From CAVRIA01 sp963721115 (GTDB lineage: Bacteria; Desulfobacterota; Binatia; HRBIN30; CADEER01), in contig CAVRIA010000012.1 of NCBI GenBank assembly GCA_963721115.1, positions 1-64,000 on the forward strand: DNA of 64,000 nt, read 5' to 3'. Positions within the stretch are counted from its first letter, which is position 1. Every line of letters starts with the position of its first letter. The translations under genes were made by a program, and so were the position numbers. The notes under the pieces were generated by a model. The model was not told the origin of the DNA. It was given only the letters and a program-made list of their open reading frames with translations, and did no database searches. This document shows positions 56,216 through 64,000 of this stretch, in pieces.

Positions 56216-58171
56216 GTGAAGAAGGAAGAGTCGGTTGCGGAGAGCCCCCCGACCGAGGAGGAAGAGGGGCAGATCCCAGCGACCACGGCCGAGGGCGAGG
56301 GGCCACCGAAGGGGAAGCGTCTGCTGCTGACCACGATCGGCGCGCTCGGCGTGGTGTACGGCGACATCGGCACCAGCCCGCTCTACGCGGTGCGCGAATG
56401 CTTCTCCGGCGAGTACGGCATTCACGTCAGCGACGCGACGGTCCTGGGAGTTCTGTCCCTCATCCTCTGGTCTCTCATCATCGTCATCTCGATCAAGTAT
56501 CTCGTCCTCGTCATGAGGGCCGACAACAACGGCGAGGGCGGTATCCTGGCGCTGATGGCGCTGGTGCGCGCCAAGAGCGATCGGCACGGGCGACTGGAAG
56601 CCGCGCTCGTCGTCCTCGGCCTCTTCGGTGCCGCCCTGCTCTACGGCGACGGAATGATCACGCCGGCGATCTCGGTCCTGAGCGCGGTCGAGGGCCTGCA
56701 GGTCGCCGCCCCGGGCTTCCAACACTACGTCGTGCCGATCACGGTGGCGATCCTCGTCGGCCTCTTCTGGTTTCAGAAGCGCGGTACGGCGACGGTCGGC
56801 TCGATCTTCGGCCCCGTCATCCTCACCTGGTTCCTCGTCATCGGCTCGCTGGGCGTCGCCGAGATTCTTCGCACGCCGCGCGTGCTGGCGGCGGTCCTGC
56901 CGAACCACGCGCTGGCCTTCTTCCTCGACAACGGCGCGCAGGGATTCTTCGTGCTCGGGGCCGTCTTCCTGGTGGTGACCGGAGGCGAGGCGCTCTACGC
57001 CGACATGGGCCACTTCGGCAAGCGCCCGATTCGCCTCGGCTGGTTCGGTGTCGTGCTTCCCTGCCTGATGATCAACTACTTCGGACAGGGCGCTCTTCTG
57101 CTGCGCGACCAGAGCGCCGTGAAGAACCCATTCTTTCATCTCGCGCCCGGCTGGGCGCTGTACCCGCTGGTCCTTCTGGCGACGGTGGCCACGGTGATCG
57201 CATCGCAGGCCGTGATCTCCGGCGCCTTCTCCCTGGCGCGCCAAGCCGTGCACCTGGGCTACAGCCCGCGGCTGCGGATCGAGCACACGTCCGAGGAGGA
57301 GGCCGGCCAGGTGTACATCGGATCGGTCAACTGGGTCCTCTTCTGCGCCACGGTCGGCCTGGTGATCGGCTTCGGCTCCTCCAGCGCACTGGCCGGCGCC
57401 TACGGGGTCGCGGTCACGACGACGATGGTGATCACCACCTTCCTGCTCTTCGTCGTCGCGCGCGACATCTGGGGGTGGAGTTTCTCGCTCGCCGCGTCGC
57501 TCGCCGTCGCGCTGCTTTGCGTCGACGTCGCCTTCTTGAGCGCCAACATCGTCAAGGTGGCCAGCGGCGGCTGGTTTCCCCTCGTGGTGGCCGTGATGGT
57601 CTTCACCCTCATGTCGACGTGGCGGCGGGGACGGGAGCTGGTCGATCAGAAGCTGTACGAGTCGGACATCCCGGTCGAGACGTTTCTCGCCGACCTGGAC
57701 GTCGCCGCGCTGACTCGGGCGCACGGCGTCGGCATCTTCCTGACCGGCAACCCGCGCGGCACGCCGGCGGCGCTTCTCCAGAACCTCAAGCACAACCAGG
57801 TCCTGCACGAGAAGGTCGTCCTGCTGACCGTCTCCACGCGCGCCGTCCCATACGTGCCGCGGTCCGAGCGCGTCCGGGGCGAAGACCTCGGCCGCGGCTT
57901 CTGGCGCGTCCAGGCCGCCTACGGCTTCATGCAGAGCCCGACGCTGCCCCGCATCTTCGCGCTGGTCCGGGAGCAGGGCCTCGACGTGAATCCGGCGACG
58001 GCAACCTTCTTCCTGTCGCGCAAGATCCCGGTGGCGACGCGCAAGGCCGGCATGGCCATGTGGCGCGAGCGATTGTTCGTGGTCATGTCGCGCAACGCGC
58101 AAAGCGTCACGACATTCTTCGACATCCCCGCCGACCGGGTCATCGAGATCGGCACGCCGGTGGAGATATGA
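56216..58171 (+). CDS. kup: Kup-family potassium uptake protein
   Basis: 651 residues, intact. Core LTTIGALGVVYGDIGTSPLY, YLVLVMRADNNGEGGILALM, GAALLYGDGMITPAISVLSA, TGGEALYADMGHFGKRPIRL and INYFGQGALLLRD; about twelve membrane helices and a C-terminal cytoplasmic domain. Imports K+ with H+. GTG 56216 starts seven bases after the zwf stop, so it appears co-transcribed with ackA-xfp-zwf, an unusual partner. Confidence 0.95.
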   Translation: MKKEESVAESPPTEEEEGQIPATTAEGEGPPKGKRLLLTTIGALGVVYGDIGTSPLYAVRECFSGEYGIHVSDATVLGVLSLILWSLIIVISIKYLVLVMRADNNGEGGILALMALVRAKSDRHGRLEAALVVLGLFGAALLYGDGMITPAISVLSAVEGLQVAAPGFQHYVVPITVAILVGLFWFQKRGTATVGSIFGPVILTWFLVIGSLGVAEILRTPRVLAAVLPNHALAFFLDNGAQGFFVLGAVFLVVTGGEALYADMGHFGKRPIRLGWFGVVLPCLMINYFGQGALLLRDQSAVKNPFFHLAPGWALYPLVLLATVATVIASQAVISGAFSLARQAVHLGYSPRLRIEHTSEEEAGQVYIGSVNWVLFCATVGLVIGFGSSSALAGAYGVAVTTTMVITTFLLFVVARDIWGWSFSLAASLAVALLCVDVAFLSANIVKVASGGWFPLVVAVMVFTLMSTWRRGRELVDQKLYESDIPVETFLADLDVAALTRAHGVGIFLTGNPRGTPAALLQNLKHNQVLHEKVVLLTVSTRAVPYVPRSERVRGEDLGRGFWRVQAAYGFMQSPTLPRIFALVREQGLDVNPATATFFLSRKIPVATRKAGMAMWRERLFVVMSRNAQSVTTFFDIPADRVIEIGTPVEI

Positions 58172-58195
58172 CCGCCGGTGGCGAGTGATTCAGTG

Positions 58196-58252
58196 TTGGC
58201 GTGTTGACGTGCTGATGTGTTGACGTGCTGACGTGCTGATGTGTTGACGTGC
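58196..58252. repeat. 8-bp-period tandem repeat (TGTTGACG/TGCTGATG)
   Basis: About seven alternating units TGTTGACG, TGCTGATG and TGCTGACG run head to tail just past the kup stop. No protein is encoded. Short-period intergenic repeat class. Confidence 0.7.
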
Positions 58253-58390
58253 AACGGCGGACCGTTTGACGACCCCATCCGGAGAGGGAAGAAATACGTC
58301 ACCGGAATTGTGAGATTCACTACTAGGCGCGAAGCTCCAGCTTTCTCCGGCCCCGGGGAAACGGGGCGATCTCTACGGGAGGGTTCTCGA

Positions 58391-59641
58391 ATGACGGACG
58401 CGAACGCCGGGCGCTCAGGCCTTCTGGGCGGGGTGCGGATCATCGAAAGCTCGCTTCTCGGGCCGGCGGCGGTGGGCATGCAGCTCGCCGACCTGGGAGC
58501 CGAGGTGATCAAGGTCGAGGCGCCGGGCGGCGACTACGTGCGCAAGATGGCGTTCCCGATCATCGACGGCATCTCGCTGCTGCACTGGCACCTGAACCGC
58601 GGCAAGCGCAGCATCGTCCTCGACCTGCGCAAGCCGGAGGCCGTCGGCGCCTACCTCGAGCTGGTGCGCGGCGCCGGTGCGGTCATCGAGGCGATGCGCC
58701 CGGGCGCCCTGGCGCGGCGCGGGGTGACGTACGAGGCGATGCGCGAGGCCAATCCGCGCATCGTGTTCTGCTCCATCTCCGGGTACGGGCTGACCGGCCC
58801 GTACAAGGACATGCCGAGCCACGGCATCGCCTACGATGCGTGGGCCGGCGTGGCGCGGCCGGCCGTCGACGCCAATGGTTTCCCGACCATCCCGAGCTAC
58901 ACGACGATCGGCATCAACGCCGGGCCTCTGTACGCCGCCCTCGGCATCTGCGCGGCGATCATCCGCGCCCGGGCGACGGGGCGCGGCTGCCGCTTCGAGG
59001 TGGCGCAGAGCGACGCCGCCGCCGCCTTCAACTGGAACGGCATCGAGGGCAACAAGGCGTACGAGCGCCCCGAGGACGAGGTCACCGGCAACGACGGCGA
59101 CGGCAAAGGACCGCGCCGCCCGGTCGGCGACAACAGCATGACCGAGTCGGTGCGCTATCAATACTATCGCTCGCGCGACGGGATCGTCCTGTTCATGGCC
59201 TCCGAGCGCGAGTTCTGGAAGAACTTCGCCTACGGCGTCGGCCGCCCGGAGCTGTACGACGGCAACCCGGGCTCGAAGTACGCCGACCACGCACGCGGCG
59301 ACGTTGCGCTACGCCGCACTCTGGCGGAGATCTTCGCCACCCGCACGACCGAGGAGTGGGTGAGCTTCGGCCGCGAGGTGAACACACCGATCGCGCCGGT
59401 GAACGACAGCAAATCGATCACGCGCGACCCGCAGTTCCAGGCCCGCCTGCCGCTGCGCCCCTGGCAGGAGGCCGGCACCGACCTGATGCCGGGGCCGATC
59501 AAGCTGCTCGACGAAGAGCTGCCGGTCCCCGAGCGGGCGGCGGTCGAGCCGGGTCGCGACACCGACGCGGTCCTGCGCGAAGTCCTCGGCTACGACGCCG
59601 AACGCATCGCCGCGCTGCGCCGCGCCGGCGCGCTGGGGTGA
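58391..59641 (+). CDS. CaiB/BaiF (family III) CoA-transferase
   Basis: 416 residues. GVRIIESSLLGPAAVGMQLA, DLGAEVIKVEAPGGDYVRKM, LNRGKRSIVLDLRKPEAV, then FCSISGYGLTGPYKDMPSHG, the loop before the catalytic Asp. Asp in AYDAWAGVARP is the expected acyl-acceptor (canonical YD). C-terminal domain KYADHARGDVALRRTLAEIF, TPIAPVNDSKSITRDPQF. Transfers CoA between organic acids; substrate unknown. Start ATG 58391 with GGGAGGG upstream. Confidence 0.9.
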   Translation: MTDANAGRSGLLGGVRIIESSLLGPAAVGMQLADLGAEVIKVEAPGGDYVRKMAFPIIDGISLLHWHLNRGKRSIVLDLRKPEAVGAYLELVRGAGAVIEAMRPGALARRGVTYEAMREANPRIVFCSISGYGLTGPYKDMPSHGIAYDAWAGVARPAVDANGFPTIPSYTTIGINAGPLYAALGICAAIIRARATGRGCRFEVAQSDAAAAFNWNGIEGNKAYERPEDEVTGNDGDGKGPRRPVGDNSMTESVRYQYYRSRDGIVLFMASEREFWKNFAYGVGRPELYDGNPGSKYADHARGDVALRRTLAEIFATRTTEEWVSFGREVNTPIAPVNDSKSITRDPQFQARLPLRPWQEAGTDLMPGPIKLLDEELPVPERAAVEPGRDTDAVLREVLGYDAERIAALRRAGALG

Positions 59642-59675
59642 GAAGGTCTTTTCCCCGCTTGCTCCGCCCTACGAT

Positions 59676-59752
59676 CAGTGATCAGTAGTCAGTTGTCAGC
59701 AACGAAGAACTGACGACTGACTCCTGGCTACTGATTGCTACTGATCGCTGCT
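59676..59752. repeat. Heptamer repeat hairpin (TGATCAG/TAGTCAG/TTGTCAG)
   Basis: Left half: TGATCAG, TAGTCAG, TTGTCAG units. Right half is an inverted set (CTGACGACTGACTCC.., CTACTGATTGCTACTGATCG), so the whole can fold into a long hairpin. It lies between two convergent genes and may be a two-way terminator. Its right edge supplies the last codons and stop (SSDQ, stop 59738) of the gene at 59738-60439. Confidence 0.65.
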
Positions 59753-60439
59753 CCGCAGGCGCCCGTACCCCCACCAGAGGACCAGCCACGGCATCGTCAG
59801 CCACGGCGCGTTGGCGAGGCCGAACTTGATCCACGTGCCGGTGAAGCTCGAGGTGTCGACGCTGGGCAGGCCGGCGACGATCTCGGAGAGGTAATAGTAC
59901 GAAGTCGAGTAGAGGTGCACGACGGCGGTGGCCATGAAGAGGAGCACCGCGCGCCTGTCGTGCCCCTTCGAGCGCAGCCAGAGGACGAGTCCGGTCACAC
60001 CGACCAGGCCGTTGACGACGGAGAGCGCCTCGATCGCCAACAGCGTTGCCGGCGCGCGTGCGTACCTCCAGTCCCCTCCGTCGATGTACGCCCACCACGG
60101 GTAAGCCCACGACGCGTCGCGCGCCGCGGCGATGCGCTCGTGCAGACACAGCCAGCCGAGCTCCCAGGTGAGATGGGTGAGGTAGGAGACGACCAGGAAC
60201 AGCAGCACGGCGGACTGGACCCGGCGCACCCTATCCCATGAGCGGAGGCTCGGCAGCGGCCACAGCGAGGTCGTGAAGGCGGCGAAGAGGCCGAAGGAGT
60301 AGGTCCAGGCGATCACGTCCGCGGTGACGCCGCGGTTCGCTCCGGCATGGAAGACGGCGATCGTGCCGAGCGGAAAGGCCAGAACCACCGGGCCGAGGGT
60401 CAGGACTCTGGCGAGAACGAGGTCGCGGTGACGTTCCAT
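59738..60439 (-). CDS. EXPERA/emopamil-binding-protein-like membrane protein
   Basis: 233 residues with about six to seven membrane segments. The central part has SYLTHLTWELGWLCLHERI, YIDGGDWRYARAPATLLAIE, VVHLYSTSYYYLSEIVAG and NAPWLTMPWLVLWWGYG. It resembles the EXPERA fold of sterol isomerase (EBP) relatives, with His/Glu at helix 1 and an ordered YYYL.E helix. In bacteria the role is unknown. Start ATG 60439. Confidence 0.6.
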   Translation of the reverse strand: MERHRDLVLARVLTLGPVVLAFPLGTIAVFHAGANRGVTADVIAWTYSFGLFAAFTTSLWPLPSLRSWDRVRRVQSAVLLFLVVSYLTHLTWELGWLCLHERIAAARDASWAYPWWAYIDGGDWRYARAPATLLAIEALSVVNGLVGVTGLVLWLRSKGHDRRAVLLFMATAVVHLYSTSYYYLSEIVAGLPSVDTSSFTGTWIKFGLANAPWLTMPWLVLWWGYGRLRSSDQ

Positions 60440-60753
60440 CGAGGCGCGGTTCTTCTTCCACGATTCGCGCGAAAACGCGAAATGGGCAGGGGAAGTGTTC
60501 CAGTGCCGGGGTGTTGCGCGTCCCGCTACTGTACAGTGGCGCGACGTGGCCGAGCCCAGAAGTGCCCTTGAGCCGCGTCGTTCTTCAGGCGTCGGCTCGA
60601 ACGGCGGGCTCGGCGGTCCTCTCACCCTCACTTGGGATACTTTGTCGCAGCCTCAGCCTCAGCCTGTTCCGGAAGTCCGTGTGTTTCTCAGCTCGAATGA
60701 TCCGGCGCAGCCCGGGGGCGAAACCAACAGCTCAACAGCCCAACAACCTGCCC
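60440..60753. other. Intergenic region with CAGCCT repeat
   Basis: Between a gene start on the right-to-left strand and the gpsA stop. It has a 6-bp tandem repeat (CAGCCT, three units, about 60648-60666) and, next to the gpsA stop, CAACAGCTCAACAGCCCAAC, the inverted form of the GTTGTTGG class. No gene is supported. Confidence 0.4.
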
Positions 60754-61752
60754 TCAGAACTCGGGCTTCATCTGGCGGCGCATGAGATCGCCGACCACCT
60801 GATGCGCGGGCTTGCCCTCGTGCAGGAGCAGCCGCACCTGCTCGGCGATCGGCATCTCGACTCCTGCCTTTCGGGCCAGGGCGCACACGGACGCGCTGTT
60901 CTTGACGCCCTCGGCGATCATCTTCATGTCGGCGAGGATCGCCGCCAGGGACTCGCCGCGCCCGAGCCGCAGGCCGACGCTGCGGTTGCGGCTCAAGTCG
61001 CCCGTGCAGGTGAGCACCAGGTCGCCGACACCGGACAGCCCGGAGGATGTTCGCGGATCGCCGCCCATCTTCTGCACCAGGCGCGCGGTCTCCGCCACGC
61101 CGCGCGTGATGACGGCGGCGCGCGTACTGCTGCCGAAGCCGAGGCCGTCGCTCACGCCGGCGGCGATGGCGATGACGTTCTTGGCCGCGCCGCTGAGCTC
61201 GACCCCGACGACATCGGTGCTGCTGTACACCCGGAAAGTCGGCGACGAGAACAGGCCCTGCATGGCTTCGGAGGCCTCCCCGTCGGGCGCCGCGACGGTC
61301 ACCGCAGTCGGCATCTCCGCCGCCACCTCGCGCGCGAAGCTGGGGCCGGACAGGGTACCGATGCGGCCCGAGCGGTCGCTTCCGAAGACCTCCACCAGGA
61401 CCTCGGTCATGCGCCGCAGGGTATCTCCCTCGATGCCCTTCGAGGCGCTGATCACCAGAGTGTCCGCTCCGGCGAAAGGAGCCGCGCGCTGCATGACCTC
61501 GCGCATGACGTGCGACGGGCACGCCGCCACCAGGGCGCCGCTGCCGCGCGCGGCCTCCTCCATGTCCGTGGTCGTGCGCAGCTCGGGGGGGAAGGCGAAG
61601 CCCGGCAGGTAGGTCGCGTTCTCGCGGTGCTCCGCCGCCTGCCGTTCGACCTCCGGGTCGTGGAACCAGAGGACGACCTCGTTCTCGAGCGCGGCCAGCA
61701 ACCGGGCCAGAGCGGTGCCCCAGCTGCCGCCTCCGATGACGCCGATTCGCAT
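60754..61752 (-). CDS. gpsA: NAD(P)-dependent glycerol-3-phosphate dehydrogenase
   Basis: 332 residues, intact. NAD loop MRIGVIGGGSWGTALARLLA; SHVMREVM; SKGIEGDTLRRMTEVL; LSGPSFAREVAAEMPTAVTV; catalytic Lys in GVELSGAAKNVIAIAAGVSD; GVGDLVLTCTGDLSRNRSVG; end MPIAEQVRLLLHEGKPA. Makes sn-glycerol 3-phosphate for phospholipids. Divergent from the secreted protein gene at 61920. Confidence 0.95.
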   Translation of the reverse strand: MRIGVIGGGSWGTALARLLAALENEVVLWFHDPEVERQAAEHRENATYLPGFAFPPELRTTTDMEEAARGSGALVAACPSHVMREVMQRAAPFAGADTLVISASKGIEGDTLRRMTEVLVEVFGSDRSGRIGTLSGPSFAREVAAEMPTAVTVAAPDGEASEAMQGLFSSPTFRVYSSTDVVGVELSGAAKNVIAIAAGVSDGLGFGSSTRAAVITRGVAETARLVQKMGGDPRTSSGLSGVGDLVLTCTGDLSRNRSVGLRLGRGESLAAILADMKMIAEGVKNSASVCALARKAGVEMPIAEQVRLLLHEGKPAHQVVGDLMRRQMKPEF

Positions 61753-61853
61753 GGCGGATGACCCGGCTGGGACTTCTCACATCGCGTACCCGGGCGCAAG
61801 GAAGGGGTCGGGGGCTCGGAAGGCGAAAAACGGCCGCCGGGCAAAGATTTTTC

Positions 61854-61882
61854 TTGACCGAAGCTTCCGAATCCTGAAGCAT
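61854..61882 (+). promoter_or_regulatory. Possible sigma70-type promoter
   Basis: TTGACC (61854-61859), a 17-base spacer, then AAGCAT (61877-61882), 38 bases before the start of the secreted protein. The -35 is good and the -10 is poor. A T-rich patch (ATTTTTCTTGACC) in GC-rich DNA adds some weight. Confidence 0.3.
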
Positions 61883-61919
61883 CAGTAGTTCAGTCGACAG
61901 AAGAAGGGGGTCCCCGAAA

Positions 61920-64000
61920 ATGCGCCATGTCGTGCGTCTCGTCATTGTTGCGAGCCTCGCCCTGATCGTCGCCGGTCCGGCCGGTGCCGCTCTGGATCAC
62001 GATCAGTTCAAATGCCAGAACACCGTCGCCAAGCAGGGGCGCGTCTTCTTCAAGAAGACGTTCAAGGCGCTGGCCAAGTGCCGGGACAAGATCAACAAGG
62101 GCAAGCTGCCCACCGGCACCGATTGCACGACGGAGTCGAAGACCTCGGACAAGCTGTCGAAGGCCGAGACCAAGTTCCGCCAGAAGCTGCAGGACCAGTG
62201 TGCGAACCTCGTCGTCGCCGGGCTCGACTTCGGGGGCTCGTGCTTCGGGGTCACCACCGAGGCGGAGCTCGAGGACTGCCTGGTCGAGGAGCACAGTCAG
62301 GCGGCGTCGGATCTGATCGGTGTCGCGTACGACGACGCGACGGTGCGGCACTGCGACGGCGGCGACAACGACGGCGACGTCTGCACCGACACCGTCGACT
62401 GCACCAACGGCAAGGGTTGTGTCCTCGACAAGGATCAGCAGAAGTGCGCCAAGGCCCTCGGCAAGGTGCTCGTCAAGCAGGCCAACAAGCGCCAGGCGAT
62501 CCTGCAGAAGTGCAAGAAGGCGGTCTCGCTCGACAAGTCCACCCCGGACACCGACTGCACCGTCGAAGGGCAGCAGAAGCTCGCCGCCCTGATGGCCAAG
62601 AGCGTCGACAAGATCCGCCAGTTCTGCCCGCAGGCGGTGGTCGACAACGTCGCGTTCGGCGGCTCCTGCAGCGGGGCGTCGGCGACCGATGCGGTGGCGG
62701 CCTGCTCGCTGTGCTCGGACGACCGGCAGGTCGACGACCTGATCTCGGTCCAGTACGGCAGCAGCCCCAAGGGCGCGACCGCCCTGGTCAAGCAGATCAC
62801 CGACACCGCCGACTGCGTCGGCGGTCCGATGAGCCGCTGTCGCGCCGACGACTACCTGCTCGCCAACGACCGCATTCGCGTCGTCGTCCAGGACATCCAG
62901 CGCAACCTCTTCGGCATCGGCCAGTTCGGCGGCCAGATCATCGACGGCGACCTCGTGCGCGCCATGGGTGACCCCGACCGCGACAACTTCGAGGAGTGGA
63001 GCACCGCCATCAACATCGAGGGAACGGCCCACTACACGTCGCTCACCGTCGTCAACGACGGCAGCAACGGCGGTCCCGCCATCCTGCGCGCGACCGGCGT
63101 CGACGACCTGCTCGACTTCCTCAACCCCAGCGCGGTGGTGGCCAGCTTCAACTTCCTCCTGCCCTCTGCGGTAGACGACAAGCCGCTGCCCGTGGACGTC
63201 ATGACGGACTACATCCTCGAGCCGGGCGCCAACTACGTGCGCGTCGAAACGACCCTGCAAAACACCTCCGCCGGCACCCTGCACACGTTCTTCGGCGAGT
63301 TCATCAACGGCTCCGGCCAGATCGAGCTCTTCCAGTCGGGATACGGCTTCGGCGAGCCGCTGGTCACCACCGCCTGCCCGACGAGCCCGTATGACTATTG
63401 CAACTACGTCGCCTACTCCGGCGAGGACGGCGCCGACGGGGTCTCCTACGGCTACGTCGAGACCACCCCGGGCTCGAGCACCTTCTCCACCTCGGGCGTC
63501 ACCGTTCCCCAGCTCGGCGTCCAGGTCGTGCTGGCGCTGATCGGCGCGCAGAGCGCGAACTTCACGATCCAGCCGATGGGCAACCCCGGCGACAGCCTCA
63601 CCTTCACGCGCTACTTCGTCGTCGGCGACGGCACGGTCTCCTCGATCACGGATGCGCGAAACGAGATCCAGTGTCTGCCGACCGGGACCCTCGAGGGAAC
63701 CGTGACTGCGGGCGGAAGCCCGGCCGCGCGCGCCGACGTCGCCGTCCTCGGCGACGCGCTCGACGGGCCGACCATCCTGGGCGGCAACTACCTGCAGCGC
63801 AACGTCATCACCCACACGCGCACCGACGATTCCGGCAACTACTCGCTCACCCTGCCGGTCGGGGACTACACGGTGGCGGCCAATCTCGACGGCTGGCCGT
63901 ACGAAGGCGGCACCTCCACGCCCACCGAGCACCCGGTGACGATCGATGCCTTCCTGACGACGTCGCAGAACCTCGCCCTCCCGGCAACGGGCGGCTTGCA
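61920..64000 (+). CDS. Large secreted Cys-rich protein with carboxypeptidase-regulatory-like domain (runs off the right edge)
   Basis: Signal peptide RHVVRLVIVASLALIVAGPA. Then two tandem units of about 100 residues with paired cysteines and Lys-rich helices (DQFKCQNTVAKQGRVFFKKT and DQQKCAKALGKVLVKQANKR, each closing with VVAGLDFGGSC or VVDNVAFGGSC). A beta-rich domain follows (DYLLANDRIRVVVQDIQRNL, FGIGQFGGQIIDGDLVRAMG, VMTDYILEPGANYVRVETTL), then a CarboxypepD_reg-like fold (LEGTVTAGGSPAARADVAVL .. DSGNYSLTLPVGDYTVAA). It is open for 693 codons at the edge. I recall similar N-termini in secreted metallohydrolase-type proteins of related genomes, but no catalytic part is inside the window. 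Confidence 0.75.
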   Translation, partial: MRHVVRLVIVASLALIVAGPAGAALDHDQFKCQNTVAKQGRVFFKKTFKALAKCRDKINKGKLPTGTDCTTESKTSDKLSKAETKFRQKLQDQCANLVVAGLDFGGSCFGVTTEAELEDCLVEEHSQAASDLIGVAYDDATVRHCDGGDNDGDVCTDTVDCTNGKGCVLDKDQQKCAKALGKVLVKQANKRQAILQKCKKAVSLDKSTPDTDCTVEGQQKLAALMAKSVDKIRQFCPQAVVDNVAFGGSCSGASATDAVAACSLCSDDRQVDDLISVQYGSSPKGATALVKQITDTADCVGGPMSRCRADDYLLANDRIRVVVQDIQRNLFGIGQFGGQIIDGDLVRAMGDPDRDNFEEWSTAINIEGTAHYTSLTVVNDGSNGGPAILRATGVDDLLDFLNPSAVVASFNFLLPSAVDDKPLPVDVMTDYILEPGANYVRVETTLQNTSAGTLHTFFGEFINGSGQIELFQSGYGFGEPLVTTACPTSPYDYCNYVAYSGEDGADGVSYGYVETTPGSSTFSTSGVTVPQLGVQVVLALIGAQSANFTIQPMGNPGDSLTFTRYFVVGDGTVSSITDARNEIQCLPTGTLEGTVTAGGSPAARADVAVLGDALDGPTILGGNYLQRNVITHTRTDDSGNYSLTLPVGDYTVAANLDGWPYEGGTSTPTEHPVTIDAFLTTSQNLALPATGGL

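Noticed and set aside
1..64000. CRISPR array
   Set aside because: No regularly spaced identical repeats of 23-40 bp with unique spacers; the only tandem repeats have periods of 6-14 bp.
1..64000. tRNA or rRNA genes
   Set aside because: No cloverleaf-like segment with a T-loop GTTCRA pattern in context, and no rRNA core sequence, was recognised by eye; a covariance-model scan would be needed to exclude a tRNA.

Overview
The window is about 64 kb of GC-rich bacterial chromosome. The best guess at the source is an uncultured Binatota (Candidatus Binatia) or deltaproteobacterial lineage. This rests on family resemblance only: secreted Cys-rich proteins with tandem helical repeats (61920 to the right edge), a 'KYKD/KGKG' repeat-type secreted protein (1388-1822), a small dockerin-like EF-hand protein (6251-6508), a secreted family ending in VGCC (6552-6974), and many sulfatase-fold and CoA-transferase genes. 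No rRNA or tRNA gene was recognised.

Layout. 0-7 kb: a toxin gene with an antitoxin-Ku chimera, a haloacid dehalogenase, a PAS histidine kinase, a GAF-GAF-GGDEF protein and small secreted proteins. 7.5-16.7 kb: a surface-glycan type region with three full sulfatase-fold proteins, two polytopic membrane proteins (one GT-C-like) and a serine-acetyltransferase-like enzyme. It is broken at 8.5-9.5 kb by mobile-element debris and gene fragments. 16.8-21.2 kb: two REP-associated (IS200-like, Y1) transposase elements around a GH4 glycosidase, and a degenerate addiction module.

21.3-37.1 kb is the outstanding part. It is a minus-strand diversity-generating retroelement (DGR) locus with reverse transcriptase, Avd, an adenine-rich template repeat and two variable repeats. 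Each variable repeat is the 3' end of a formylglycine-generating-enzyme (FGE)-fold domain. One target is fused to TIR and a membrane segment; the other to an nSTAND1 NTPase and WD40 repeats, and it is coupled by a 4-base overlap to a SIR2-TIR gene. Upstream on the same strand lie a TIR-TM-WD40 protein, a TRAFs/SLOG-like/nucleotidyl-cyclase protein and a RyR-domain protein. I read this as a hypermutable sensor array driving NAD-depleting or signalling effectors. Most of its genes carry frameshifts, and REP-associated transposase copies have landed in its middle.

37.4-64 kb is mostly metabolic: xylAB, an ABC/FtsX exporter, a beta-propeller protein, an SDR plus YtcJ-like amidohydrolase pair, a beta-hydroxyacid dehydrogenase, then ackA-xfp-zwf-kup in a row, a CaiB/BaiF CoA-transferase, an EXPERA-like membrane protein, gpsA, and a large secreted protein open at the right edge. 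XylAB, phosphoketolase and acetate kinase together form a pentose-to-acetyl-phosphate-to-acetate route.

Two global cautions. Single-base frameshifts interrupt several normally conserved genes (zwf, ackA, xylA, xylB, an FtsX permease, the GGDEF gene), so many may be consensus errors. Short 6-8 bp-period degenerate repeats, often with an inverted partner, recur between genes.
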